Source: Carposina sasakii (lineage: Eukaryota; Arthropoda; Insecta; Lepidoptera; Carposinidae). From it: a stretch of 64,000 nt of DNA. Position 1 is the stretch's first letter; the number at the start of each line of letters is the position of its first letter. The DNA is taken from NCBI GenBank assembly GCA_014607495.2, contig CP053175.1, forward strand, positions 7,502,001 to 7,566,000, given 5' to 3'. Made by a program: the position numbers and the translations under genes. The notes beneath the pieces are model-generated. The model saw nothing but the letters and a program-made list of their open reading frames with translations, made no database searches and was not told the origin of the DNA. Shown here one piece after another: positions 11,385 through 25,300 of the stretch.

Positions 11385-11771
11385 ATGCAGGGTGTATTTT
11401 CGTTGCACTATTAACGAAGGGTAGGTTACGTACTCTATACATCAAATAAAGTACGTTTATGCCAAAAAAAAATGCTGGGAAATATGTAAATTTTTTAAAT
11501 TTTTTTATTACTTGATCGGGCGAAATTTATAGTGTCCAGTGTTTATGCTAGTTTTACATAGACAGATATTATTTATTTCTCGTGAAAAAATCTTGTTACA
11601 CGCGTCAATGTGGATTTATGCAGTAAAACGCAGTCTATTTACTCAACTTTGGACCCTAATATTTTGGAAACCAGACACTTCCCAGGTATGCTTCCATGGA
11701 GAAAAATGATCGTGATGATGAGGAGATTCCGTAGTTTTCGGGAACGTTGACGACCAAAAATCATCCTGTAT
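11385..11771 (-). mobile_element. G400 MITE-like element
   Basis: Reverse copy, from GCAGGGTGTATTTTCGTTGC to GACCAAAAATCATCCTGTA. Confidence 0.75.
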
Positions 11772-11894
11772 AGATCCCACAGGACACAAGGCATCTTCAC
11801 CTGCCCGTGGTGGACCCTGCTGTACGAGCCTGACCACCCGCACTGGACCAGCAGCGTGGCGGTTTACGGTCGAAACTGCCCCTTCTTCTTCTTC

Positions 11895-12040
11895 TTCAGC
11901 CTATTGCAGTCCACTGCTGAACGTAGGTCTCCCCCAGAGCACGCCACAAGGCTACAGCCATAAGGGGGTTTTGCTCAGTCACCATGAGCTTGAGAGAGGC
12001 CAATGTTCAGCAGTAGACTTCTCATAGCTGACGAAGACAA
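11895..12040 (-). mobile_element. SINE-R1 / RTE-1 tail, rearranged
   Basis: Starts with the reverse tail 'cctattgcagtccactgctg' and ends with a forward-type 'caatgttcagcagtagact', so two tails face each other over about 150 bp. Confidence 0.5.
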
Positions 12041-12100
12041 TGATTTCAAAATTCGTCGAATCTAGAATGCGCCAGATTAACAAATCCTTTTCTATTCCAG

Positions 12101-12265
12101 TACCTCAACGAAATCGGCCATTCGGTGTGTGTAACGCAGCCGCGGGTCACCGCAGCGGTGTCGCTCGCGAATCGCGTTTCGCACGAGCGGGGCGATTCGC
12201 TCGGCGAAACTGTCGGATATGCCGCTGGAGCGAGCGCGGTTAAATGCGCTCAAGGAGGCATTATG
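12101..12265 (+). CDS. DHX35: DHX35 visible exon 1 (motif Ia)
   Basis: Starts after TTTTCTATTCCAG in phase 0 and reads [34 protein letters not shown], then [15 protein letters not shown]. Motif Ia is normally TQPRRVAA; here the second Arg is Val. The stretch after GETVGY lacks the usual IRFDD-type residues but is about as long as in relatives. The donor GTTAGT is weak; a stronger GTAAGT lies 24 nt downstream (12290), also in phase 0. Confidence 0.8.
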
Positions 12266-15200
12266 GTTAGTTTTTCCTCGAGTAATGTAGTAAGTGTTGA
12301 TATTTTTTACATATTGTATGCAGTAGGTACCCACCTGTGCTGATGCGGTGCTTCACTAGAATACATCAGCTGCATCTCCTTCCGTGCATGTCGTACGAGT
12401 CGACTAAAGTCGGAACTCCACTTATTCGTCAACAAGCGACTACAAAGCTCGCGACTGGTCGTTTTACCTGTATTTTTGTCGTCAACTCTACCAGTTGCGA
12501 GTTTTACGGTCGCCAGTTGACGAATAGGTCAAGAACTCAGGCATTCTTCTATCAACTCTACTGAATCGATTTCAAAATCGATTTTTAGATAAAAACGCTA
12601 TTCCTACTTTTAGTTCAATCTATACATATAGGACCATTGTTATTTAACCAACTCTAGTGCATATCGAGTATCAAGTTTCACTTGGCCAGGGTCCAAAATA
12701 AATAGGTCAAAAGGTTTCCCCTACGTTGTTGGTCTAGATTTTATTGAAAGTGAATTGCGTTTCAAATCTATAAAAAAAATTTGACCCTATATCGGTAAAT
12801 AATATTGTTTAGGTTTTAGGTAGGTACTGAAGTTGGTACTGTTGGTAATGACCCTTAGGTACTGGGTTTGATTCCTGGCAGGGACAAACGTTTATCAGTG
12901 ATTAAGTACATATTTCGAGTAATGTTTGAAATTTTATCTATGCTTTTATATACCGTTGCAAGACCGTTGGTCTAAGGCCGCACTACGGCGAAACCGCCGC
13001 GGTTTTTAACCGCCTGATTTTGTGACTAAATGGAAACCAATGGAAGCGGTGATGGTTTTTTTCCGCGACTGATTTTAAAACCGCGTTTTGTTACACGACT
13101 AGCGGGTAAAAACCGCGCCAAAATTTGTTGTCCATAGAACTTATATTAGCGGTTTTTAACCGTAGTGTGTGCGTCTCGAGCGGTTTTGCGATTGCGCGGT
13201 TAACCGCTTGCGAGAAAAAACCGTAGTGCAGCCTTAAACCATATATAAAAAGCTGTGTATCGTGGAAGTATTCTATTGACACATACAGCAAAAGCCATAA
13301 CGCGTTTCTGTAAATAGTTCCTCTAAATGATGTCGCTAGTTACTACGTGTGTTACATACTTACTACATACAAAAAATGATATAAAGCTTCCGAAATAGTT
13401 TCGAAATCGGGCATAGGATTTATGATATGAAACGGATTTTAGTGCAATAATAGGGTCGATTCCGGCAGTCACACTTAAACCTAAACCTAATTTTATTCAG
13501 ATCTATCTCTTTCCGTTCTTAACATAAATGGCTGAGAGAGAAAAGGACATGTAGACTAATTTGACGTTTAGGTTAAAGTGTGACTGCCGGAATCGACCAT
13601 AATGTTCTTTTTTACTTTCAGTTCATGACGGAGGGAGTGCTTTGAGAGAAATGTTTGCGTCACCACTTCTGATGCAGTACTCATGTATAGTGCTCGACGA
13701 GGTATGTGCATCTTATTGAAATTCTCGTGTCACAATGTTAGTTACCATATCTACTTCTCCGAAACGGTTTGACCGATTTTTATGAAATTTTATACGCATG
13801 TTCAGTAGGTCTGAGAATCGGCTAAGTACTATTTATTTTTTATACCCCTACCACGCAATAAGCAACATCCACGCGAGCGGAGCCGCGGCCAACAGCTAGA
13901 AACCTATAATCTTTTCTTATCTTTCTTTCTTTATTTAATTTTCAATTGTGGACGCCCGCAACTCCGTCCGCGTAGACTGCAGTAGTTTCGGAGCCTATTA
14001 GATGAAAACAATACACTAAGTAATGTCAGCGACTTTTTCCGCGTGATCTATCTACATAGTCTAGACACGCTGTAGCGTGTCAAGCCAAGTTCAAGCTAAC
14101 AGAACTTAATACTTGTACATGCGCCTATGTGCTATTCTGATGTATAAGCTACATAAATGCCGATTTCCATCAAAGTAGGTATATATTTTTTGTTTATAAG
14201 AAAATATGGGAAATTTAGCCGCGTGGTGCCGGCAGAGTAGAGTTTGTACCACCCCTGCCTGCCCGTGGGTATCGTACGAGGCGATTAAGGGTTTCCGAGA
14301 GCAGCGCCTCCCGTACTGACAACATAGTCCGAAAATCACACTGCGGTCACCAACCCGCCTGCCCAGCGTAGTGACTGGGCAAAACCCTTTAGGGGTTGTT
14401 TGTCGATAATAAAATGCGTTACTCCGTTTCCACTTGTATTTAGTAATCACAAATTACAATGCGTGTTAACCGTTGCCCTATTCCCTAACGACTACTTAGG
14501 TGGGGGCTACCTCCACTAGCCTCGCGCTAGTACTGTGTCAGCACCTACATGTCCCTACAATTTCTTTGAAAAATCGGCCAATGCTGGATCCGCGCTGGAT
14601 CTATTAGAAAAATTGCATCAAAATCCGTTGAATAGTTTGAAAGATCTAAGCATATATAGGGACGGACATCGGGAAGCGACTTTGTTATACCTATATAATA
14701 CTAGCGGACCTGACAGACGTTGTCCTGTCCCACGCCTTTGAACTAACGTCACCCAATTGTTTTGCCTTCCCGGACTTTCAAATTTTGAACAAATTGTTTG
14801 TATGGGAATGTAGAAAAGGAATGTTTTAGGCATTTTTTATTATTTTTCTCTCAGACCCATCCCTGTACTTCAATGAATACGCTAAAAAAAGAATTAGCGA
14901 AATCGGTTCAGCTGTTCTCGAGATTCGCGCTTACCAACACATTTAGCGATTCATTTTTATATTATAAATGTTATTATGACTATGAACAGATAACATTGAA
15001 GATTTTTTTACAATTTATTTAAAAAAAATATCTCTATCAATAGCTAAGTCACGCTTGACACGATTTTAGTTATAAAAAACGAAACATAAACCTTGTTTGT
15101 TTAGTTTATTTATTTGAATTGTTACCTACTTGTTTGCAATACAATGACGTTTTATTATCTAACAACTTTTTATTGTAACGGATTATATTAAGAGGAAGCA

Positions 15201-16023
15201 GACGTTATTTAGCATCATTTTGATGTAATATGCTGAAGAGGGTGCATGTTTGTTTAATGTGAGACTTTTACAGTATATTCTTAGTACCCTTAACTATGTC
15301 ATGTAAAGTCAAAAACATGATTTAATGACTTTCGCTCGATAGTTTTGTTTTTTGAAATCAACATGTTTTTTAGACATTTTTCCATTTATTTCGGCTATTA
15401 CATGAGATAGGCGTTTAAAATAAATTCGGATGTCAAGATAATAATGATAGTGATCTTTTGTAAAGCCAAAATAAAAAAACAATCATAATTGAACACACAA
15501 TTAACAAAAATCTTTTTGAGACTTACGCCCTTTACTTCTGAGCTCAATCAGATGTTAAGTGCGCAAGCGATATTCTACTCTAACGCTCTCTGAATAGCAT
15601 TAAATGGTAACTTCGTGCCCGCTGGCGCTCAGTACCGCGCTGTGCGCCGACGACGTAGGGTCTATGTCGCTTGCGCCCACGCCAGTAATATTTATTATTT
15701 TTGGTGTACTCGACCTAGTTCGAACTCATGGGAAATAAAATCGAAAAACATTCATATTTCCACTTCAATCAAATATTATGGTAGATGCACAGTCTCATAC
15801 TACATCAATCAAGCATTAATCGATGTCTCCGTATCAATACTTTATACGTACTTATAGAGATGTAAACTGTTGGAGTTGCTGTTAATTAAAAAGACGTAAG
15901 TTGGGTAACAAGTTTGTTAAGTTAAACCTTATATCTTAGTATTAAAGTTGTACACATTTGCACCCGATTCTGACATATAGCCATTTACGTTAAAGCAATA
16001 ATCCAATCACACAGTTCTGTTTA

Positions 16024-16078
<55 letters not shown>

Positions 16079-19000
16079 CAACAAAAAATATTTATCAAGG
16101 AAAATAACTCTAATGTTATTTAAATAAAGTATAAAATTGTAAGAATTACCTTACCTTACCTTATCGCTGGCATTAGGAACATAGGAATAATAGGAGTCGC
16201 AATCGCATGTAAATATTTTTTATTTACCGTGAAATTTTAGTCATTTTTAACCCCCGACGCAAAAACTACGGGGTGTGATAATCCGATTTTAATGCGGTTT
16301 TTTTTTGTTTGAAAGGTATATCGGTCGAGAGTGTTCTTAGCTATTTTTGGTGGAAATCTTTATAGGGTAAAATTTTTATAGGGTTTAGCATTTTAAACCT
16401 TTTGTCATAATGATTGCATTGTACTTTTTTTGGGTCGGGGGTTTTTTTAAATTTTTTATTTATATTCCCATGTTTAGACCAGGAAATTGTACAAGTTTGT
16501 GGAATGAGCCTAGGTTAAAATATACAAAATAACACAAAATTCTAACGTTAAAAAAATAAATAATATATGTATATGCATAAAAATATGAAGCTTTTTACAA
16601 GCTTAAATCGTCCAAGTTAAATTTGATCCACTTCCTGGCTTCCGATTGAGCTAAAATTTTGCATGCATGTACTATAAATCGGATATCAATACAATATTAT
16701 CACAACATAGAGCTGATCTGATGACAGAGCTGGAAGGTGGACAGAAAGTACGTAATTAAATGACACAATCCCATCAAGTTTGGGCTCATTCGATTCGACT
16801 TGATGACTTCTTTTATACTATATGGTGATCAAGGTCTGATAATGGAGCTGGAAGGTTGCCATAGAAATCTCCGTAATTTAACGACACAACCCCATCGAGT
16901 TTGGGCTCGTTTAATTCGTCTTGACGAGTACTTTGATACTAGTTGTTAACCATCATCTAATGATAGAGCTGGAATGTGGCCATAGAAACTCCGTAATTAA
17001 ACGACGCAACCCCATCGTAAAATTCCAATTATATAATTAAAAGAAAAAACTTTTATATTATAACTACATATTATAAAACAAAGTCGCTTGCCGCTGTCTA
17101 TCCGTCCCTATGTATGCTTAGATCTTTCCAACTAGGGAACGAATATTGATGTCACAATATATTCCTGACAACTGCTTTGAAATCGGTTCAACCGTTTCTG
17201 AGATCAGCGTGCATAAACGCACAGACACAGACAAAAATTACAAACATAATTATTTTGGGTACTATTGCGTTGATACTCGTAATGGTCTCCTATAATATTT
17301 TTTTCTCATATATCTTCCATGTACAGACAGCGATCCGTTAAATTTTTATTATATCTGTAGATTAGGTTAGGTTATAATAGCACTATTAAATAACAACGCA
17401 CGAGCCGAGCGAGCGTAGCGAGCGTGTCGCGACAGCAGAAGGAATTTTTGTTAAATAATATTTTATAGATTTCCTAAATAATTTCAGAAACTCTTCTTTT
17501 ATAGACATTACCGGCTGCTAATTCGCTATTGCATAGAAAACCTAGGCAAAGTATAAATTAAGTAATATTTCATTCATTACCTACACGTTTTAGGTATTCT
17601 ATACTTTGCCTAGGTATTGTAAACAACACCTGATTATACAGATTGTCGGTAACATTTAGCGTACTATATCCTAGCTAATATTAGAAATGTGTAAGAAAGT
17701 TTTTTTTTACAATTAGATAGGCAGACATTTTACCGCAATCGTGCCTGATGTTAAACAAGATGCGGCCCAAGGTGGTACATGTTTGCCTATAAAGTGCCTA
17801 TTCACTCTAGCTTTGAAGAGACCAATGTTGTAGTGCTCGAAGTTAGTTTATACATAATAATAATAAAAATTATTGATAAAGAGATGAAAAAAATCCTCAC
17901 CCGAGTGGGACTCGAACCTACGACGTGAATTCCGTGCATAATAATATTCATACACTATACAACACGTTAACCTAGTCCCACACTAAGATCCCTATACTCG
18001 TATACATTATTTACAGACAGCTAAAAGTAATAATTTACTAGTCATAACACCACTCTCCTCATCAATGTGGTAGGTATATTATTAATTATTATACAATGTG
18101 AATGTCGTAGGAAGTGCCCCACGATTATCTTTTATTTTGATTAATATCGCAGATTGAGATTACTTATGACAAAACGATGTGATTGGCAATACTTTTATTT
18201 ATTTTAAAATAACAATAATTATTATTTCAACTAATAATTTATTTACATTGTTTTCAATAAAATCGTTTAACTGAAGAAAAATCTTTTACTTATATTTAAA
18301 TTTTTAATATTTATTCATACTGAACTGTGTTCCAATGCAAAGCTCTTTCATTTCATACCTTTCAAACAAAAAAACAATGATTTTGTTAAAAAATATTTTT
18401 TAAAGCGGTCTGAATCGGACATTCAATGAGTCATTAGGGTGTATGCATGAATTGTATATGTATATGAAACTACGGAATCTCCTAATTATCACGATCATTT
18501 TTCTCCACGGAAGCATACCTGGGAACTGTCCGGTTTCCAAAATATTAGGGTCCAAAGTTGAGTAAATAGAATGCCTTTTTTGCATAAAGGCACATTGACG
18601 ATTGTAGCAAGATTTTTTCACGAGAAATAATTAATATTTGTCTATGAAAAAACTAGCATAAACACTGGTCACTATAAATTTCGCCCGATCAAGAAATAAT
18701 AAAAAAATACATTGTTACCCAGCATTTTTTTTTTGCATAAACTTACTTTATTTGATGTATAAAGTTATATACTTTATTTGATATATAATATACCCTTCGT
18801 TAAGGGTGGCAACGAAAAAACACCCTGTAGATATATAGTTGATTACGTTACTTATTAGTAACTAAATTTATTATATTATGCAAACAAAAATAAAAAAAAT
18901 TTAAGAAAACCCCCGACCCAAAAAAAGTACCCAATTATTATGACAAAAGGTTTAAAATGCGAAACACTATAAAAAGCAAAAAATAACTTTTAACACTACG

Positions 19001-19271
19001 TAAGTACCAACTAAAGCATGTCCGACTATCTACTCGGGACTTTGTGCCACCTTTATGTCAGAGGCATCACCGCTAATTTTGAACTGCAAATGGTTATCTT
19101 GGCCTGCTGTTAACCGTACGTATGAAATTTTTGATTAAATTTTGTCGCGTCAAACATAGCTAAGAACACTCTCGACTGATATACCTTTCAAACAAAAAAA
19201 ACCGCATTAAAATCGGATCATCCGTTTGGAAGTTACGATGCCACAGCAGACATATACACATTTACACACAT

Positions 19272-19310
<39 letters not shown>

Positions 19311-22309
19311 CGCGTCAAACTTATAACACCCCGTCGTTTTTGCGTCGGGGGTTAATCAACACTACTTTGAAATAAATTACTTATATGACTCCGTGGTTTT
19401 TATTTCTCTGCGCTTGACCTAGCGTTGACCCGCCTGCTCGAAAGCGCGCGAATTTTGAATTATAACTTCGCAGATTTTACGCGTAAGAACTTTGTGTTGC
19501 GGGTGGCGGGGTATGTGGGCGGAGCAACCGTGGGATTTTTATTTGACTGCCGGGTCTTAATGGACAAGTGTTTTTATAAATTTATCTTAGTCAAGAATTA
19601 TATATTATAAAATTATTAATAAAGAAAATGGAAAAAAATTATTTCCACGAGTGGGGAATCGAACCCACGACCACTGCAAACCGTGCCAGCCGCTATAACC
19701 ACTAAGCCACCGGGTCAATTACTCGGATGAAGAATTTTACCATCTCTTTTCTAAATTACTTATTGGCAACGTTATTCTTCATCCCGATAGCTATACACTA
19801 GCCAAATCTCGGCAAACAAAGCTGAATACTTCAGCACAATGTTTAAAGATGAAACGATCAACCATATCCTAACGGATTATACCTATTAATGGAGAAGTGT
19901 TTTTATAAATTTATCTTATTCAAGATTCAAACTTTTTATTGGTTTATAGGAAGTTGTCAATGTAGGTTACTGTACGTAAGTAGTAGGTACCTAAAATTTT
20001 AAATATGGTTGCGTTCTGTAGTCCACGAAGTTACGGGTAACAGCTAGTAGCAAGAAGGTTTTTGAAAATAATCAGAAAACACATAGGCTTTAATTTTCGG
20101 TAATTCGAACGAAGTCGCGGGCAAAAATTTATGTAGGTATTTATCTTTTTTAGGTCCACGAGAGGTCTTTAATGACCGATGTTCTAATGGGTCTACTAAA
20201 AAAGATAGCTAAGGTAAGTGATTAATTCCTCTAATATATATAATATATAGGTATACAACATTATTTCAGTTATTTCTAGCTCATCGCCTGAGAGAAGGCC
20301 CTTGAGTGGACTGTCACACACAACATCCACGGAAGGAGATACAGCTGATTTATTCTCATTATCATCATCATTTACAGCCCTGAGAAGTCCACTGTTGGAA
20401 ATAGGCCTCCCCCAACAACCTCCACTCCGACCGGTCGGAAGCAGCCTGCATCCAACCGACGCCCGCAACCTTGGCCAGGTCATCCGTCCACCTCGCGGGT
20501 GGCCTTCCCACGCTGCGCTTGCCGATACGTGGTATCCACTCTAGAACTTTCCGACTCCATCGGCCATCAGTTCTTCGAGCTATGTGCCCTGCCTATTGCC
20601 ACTTTAGCTTGCTGGACCATTCAGCTATGTCGGTGATTGCGGTCTAGTGAAGTATTTTACCCGACTGCACCAGAAGGAGGGTTGATTTTCGAGTGTATAT
20701 TTGTAGTATATATTTCTTTGGTACGAGCTTGATGAGACGTATTATTAGATTTGTCTTATTCATGACAGTGACACTGGGTCAAAAAAATTTACGCAGTCAG
20801 GTTTTTTGTGTAATTAAGGTTATTTTAAATAATAAACGTAACTGTTACCTACATCTTGATACATATAACTATCCTGTTCGTGTGTTTGTAATGGATTACC
20901 CTCTAAACGGCTGGACCGATTTTCATGAAATTTTTTGTGTGTGGTCAAGTGAGTTTAAGAATGTTTTTTTTTTCTGCAGTCCACGCGGACGGAGTCCGAA
21001 AACTTTATTCAGTTGACCGAATTGTGAATCTAAACAAAATTTCACCAAAACAATATAAATCAAACAATATTAATCTTCTGTTCGTGTGTCGGCTGGACTG
21101 ATTTTAATGAAATTTTGTGTGTGTTCGAGAATGGTTTAAATTCACAATGCGGTCAACTAGATAATGTTTTTATAACGGTCCAGATTGTTACAGCTTATTT
21201 CAGAAAGTTTGTATTTAAGGCGTGGGACAGGATAACGTCTGTCGGGTCCGCTAGTACGTACTAAAGTATTTTTATATGTTTCAGAAAAGAAAGAACTTAA
21301 AGCTAGTAATCTCATCTGCCACAATGGATGCGGAGTTTCTTCGGGACTTCTTCAACTTGAAAGAGAAGAAAGTGGGAGATAAAGAGAGAAGCACTTCTGT
21401 TATAATGTCGATGCAGGGCCGGACTCATCCGATTGAAGTATTCTATAGTGCAGGTATATACATACATAAATATATCAGCGTATTACAGTCCACTGCTGGA
21501 CGTAGGCCACCCCCAGAGCACGCCACAAGGCTCGATCTCCCGTTTTCGTCATCCAGTCACTACCAGTCACCCTCTTTAGGTGATAGTGCATGAAATCCTG
21601 TCAAAGATCAGCGACAAGTTGCTAGCTCATCGCCTGGGGAACGCCTCTGATTTGCTTAGTCCACTCTTATAACATGCACGGAAGGAGATACAGTTCCATA
21701 CTTTTACAATTTATCAAAATCAGAGCGGACTGATTTCTCGAATTTTCAATTACAACGTCACTGCCACCCTGTATCATAACATAGCTTAAAAAAGGTTACT
21801 TTCCTCTGTCTGTGTGTCTGTGCCTATACAGGGTGTAACAAAAGGGGTATGTTAGGAAAAAAATTATGTAAATAGCCCACTAAAAGGAACCTACCCACAA
21901 AATTTCAGACTCAAAATCACGTGTATATTTTTCCAGATAGTATAGAGAATTCCTGAACAACTCAGGAATTTTCATACAATCTTGAAAAATAAACATGTGA
22001 TTTGAGTCTGACCTTCCAAGACCAACACAATCCCCGCCGTAGTTCTTTCGAGGGTTCTTTAGCGGCGGGTTCTTACTTGGAATCCTTAGTAGGTAGAGTC
22101 ATAGTAGGACACTGCTGGGACATTATCCCTACCAGTCATCCTATAAAAAGTCATTTAACTATTTGTTTAACTCCCCAATGCGACAATATCCCAGCGCAAC
22201 TGGGATGCACAGGTCGCGTAATCCTAAAAACTTTAGGTTGTGTGCCTTCAGCGCCACCTAGCTCGGCGAAGATGGAAAAGCCCTTCAGGCTACCATCATT
22301 TGTCATTAA

Positions 22310-22352
<43 letters not shown>

Positions 22353-25300
22353 GTGATTAAAGAGAAAAGTTTATATGTATATTATCAGCATTGTACCCGT
22401 GCGAAGCCGGGGCGGGTCGCTAGTAACCTATATGTTTATGTACAGAGCCGGTACCAGACTATGTGAAGGCTACAGTAGATACGGTTATCAAGATACATGA
22501 GAACGAGCCGTTTGGCGATGTTCTAGCCTTTCTCACATCACAGGTAAATTAAATACAGTGCCTTATTCCGCATAAAGACAGAATTAAAGTATTGTAGTAG
22601 AGTCATTTATAGGACGCAAGGCAGAATCACCGTCCAATACAAATTCTAGAACGCGATATCGAAGTTTCTCACAATGATTGGAATATAGGTACAGGGTGAT
22701 TTTTGGTCGTCAACGTTCCTGAAAATTACGGAATCTCCTCATCATCACGATCATTTTTCTCCATGGGAGCATACCTGAAAAGTGTCTGGTTTCCAAAATA
22801 TTAGGGTCCAAAGTTGAGTAAATAGACTGCGTTTTTCTGCATAAATGCACATTGACGCGTGTAGCAAGATTTTTTCACGAGAAATAATATAATATCTATA
22901 ATAAATAATATAATATAAATAATATCTGTCTATGAAAACACTAGCATAAACACTGGACACTATAAATTTCGCCCGATCAAGTAATAAAAAAAATTTAATA
23001 AACAATTACATCGTTTCCCAGCATTTTTTTTGGCATTAACTTACTTTATTTGATGTATAGAGTACGTACCCGTCGTTGAGGGTGGCAACGAAAAAACATC
23101 CTGTATACATAGGTCAAACAATAATTAGTGGCCCGGTGGGGCCAGAAGCCCTTCCATTTTCAACCTGTCTACACCAATAATGTATCTACAAACTTTTTTC
23201 TAAATTTTCATATAACTTACTGAAATTTCAGGAGGAGATACTTTCAGCTTTAGAAACGCTAAAAACCTACGCCGATGAGAATAATGAACGCAATAAGTTC
23301 AGGAAACAATTTCCCAGTGGAATACAAGCGGCTAATTTATCCATACTACCCATGTATGGTAGTCTGCCTTATTATAAACAGATCAAGGTAATACCATAAA
23401 CGTATAAAGAATAACGGACAGAGTGTTGTCAATACACAGAGTGAAGCATTCATTGTAAGCTCGGTAACGATATTCCATGGAGTAGGGATGTGTATTGACG
23501 CGTTATCCACCCACACATACAAACCATAGTAAGCTCGGCGCCTACTAGAAAATAACAATACATGCGCAACACACCGCCATTGCGGTGCTTCAATCTGTGC
23601 ATTAACATTTACGTCCGTTGTTCTTTATACGTTCATGGGTTATACATACATAATTATACACAGTTGTGTTCCCAAAATAGGGTACCTACCGAAATAGGGT
23701 ACCTATCTAAATAGGGTAACTACCTAAATAGGGTACCTATCTAAATAGGGTAACTACCTAAATAGGGTACCTACCTAAATAGGGTACCTATCTAAATAGG
23801 GTAACTACCTAAATAGGGTACCTACCTAAATAGGGTACCTACCAAAATAAGGTACCTACCTAAATAGGGTACCTACCTAAATCTGTATGATTACGAAGGA
23901 TATCCTACAACCACGTTTCATTGACAAGTCGCTAGCTCATCGCCTGTGAGAACGCCCCTGAGTTTCTTAGTCGATTAACAACATGTAAAGAAGGAGATGG
24001 AGATGCAGCCGATATTTTAAATACTCTGTAATAAATAAAAAATCGTTACGTAGCCGTTTTCCAATATTATGTTTTAAGGGTGATAAAAAGGGGTACCTAC
24101 CTAACTACATATTATACGATAAAAGCTAGTTATACAGGGTGTAACAAAAGGGGTATGTTAAGCGAAAAGCTATGTAAATAGCCCACTAAAAGGAACCTAC
24201 CTACAAAATTTCAGACACCTAATCACATGTTTATTTTTCCATTTAGTAACTATGGAGAATCCCTAAATAAGTCAGGAATTTTCATACAATCTTGAAAAAT
24301 AAACCTGTGATTTCGAGTCTCAAATTTTGGAAATAGGTTGTCTATAGTAGTCTTTTCGCTTAACATACCCTTTCTGTTACACCCTGTACATTTAGACACA
24401 CTTACAGAACATACTTTCAAAAGAACACAATTAAAAATTATTGATGTATGTGTTGTGTCCCATTTATATGTGTAACTAGTGGACGCCCGCGACTTCGTCC
24501 GCGTGGACTGCACAAAAAACAAAATGTCGAAATTATCCGGGATAAAAACATTTTCCCGGTATAAAAAGTAGCCTATGTGTTAATCCAGGGTGTTAGTTAA
24601 CTCCATACCAAATATTATTAAAATCGCTTCAGCCGTTTTTACGTTAAAGGAAACATTCATCCATCCATCCATACTTACAAACTTTCGCGTTTATAATATT
24701 AAGTAAGATAAGTAATATTATAGCCTATATTATATATAATATTAGCCTATTCGCTACGAACAAAAAAGAGGAAGAAGAATAGATAAGAAGATATAAATAT
24801 AAGATATACATACATACATACAGAGTGATTTTTAGTCGTCAACGTTCCCGAAAACTATGGCATCTCCTCATCATCACGATCATTTTTCTCCATGGAAGTA
24901 TACCTGGGAAGTGTCTGGTTACCAAAATATTAGGGTCCAAAGTTGAGTAAATAGACTGCGTTTTTCTGCATAAATGCACATTGACGCGCGTAGCAAGATT
25001 TTTTCACGAGAAATAATTATTATCTGTCTATGAAAAAACTAGCATACACTGGACACTATAAATTTCACCCGAACAAGTAATTCATTTTTTTTTTTTATTG
25101 CATCGTTTCCCAGCATTTTTTTTGTTATAAACTTACTTTATTTGATGTATAGAGTACGTACCCTTCGTTAAGGTTGATAATCACACATTTATCCCTCACG
25201 GGGTAGGCAGAGCACCAAGGGCCGATAGAACCACATGGTGCCACTTCTGACCAATTTTGAGGGTATAGTTGAGATGTACAAGTTCGGTTAGTAGTGACAG

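Noticed and set aside
22002..22466. 154-residue plus-strand open frame
   Set aside because: It begins in a truncated HP260, runs through an AT microsatellite (encoding IYIYIY) and overlaps a helicase exon in another frame; no domain.
22751..23005. Short frames inside G400 copies (also at 40101, 18400, 53016)
   Set aside because: Similar peptides arise in several copies because the element is repeated; no start context, no domain and no conserved stop.
23674..23881. CRISPR-like regular repeats
   Set aside because: Units are contiguous without spacers and the genome is eukaryotic; it is a minisatellite.
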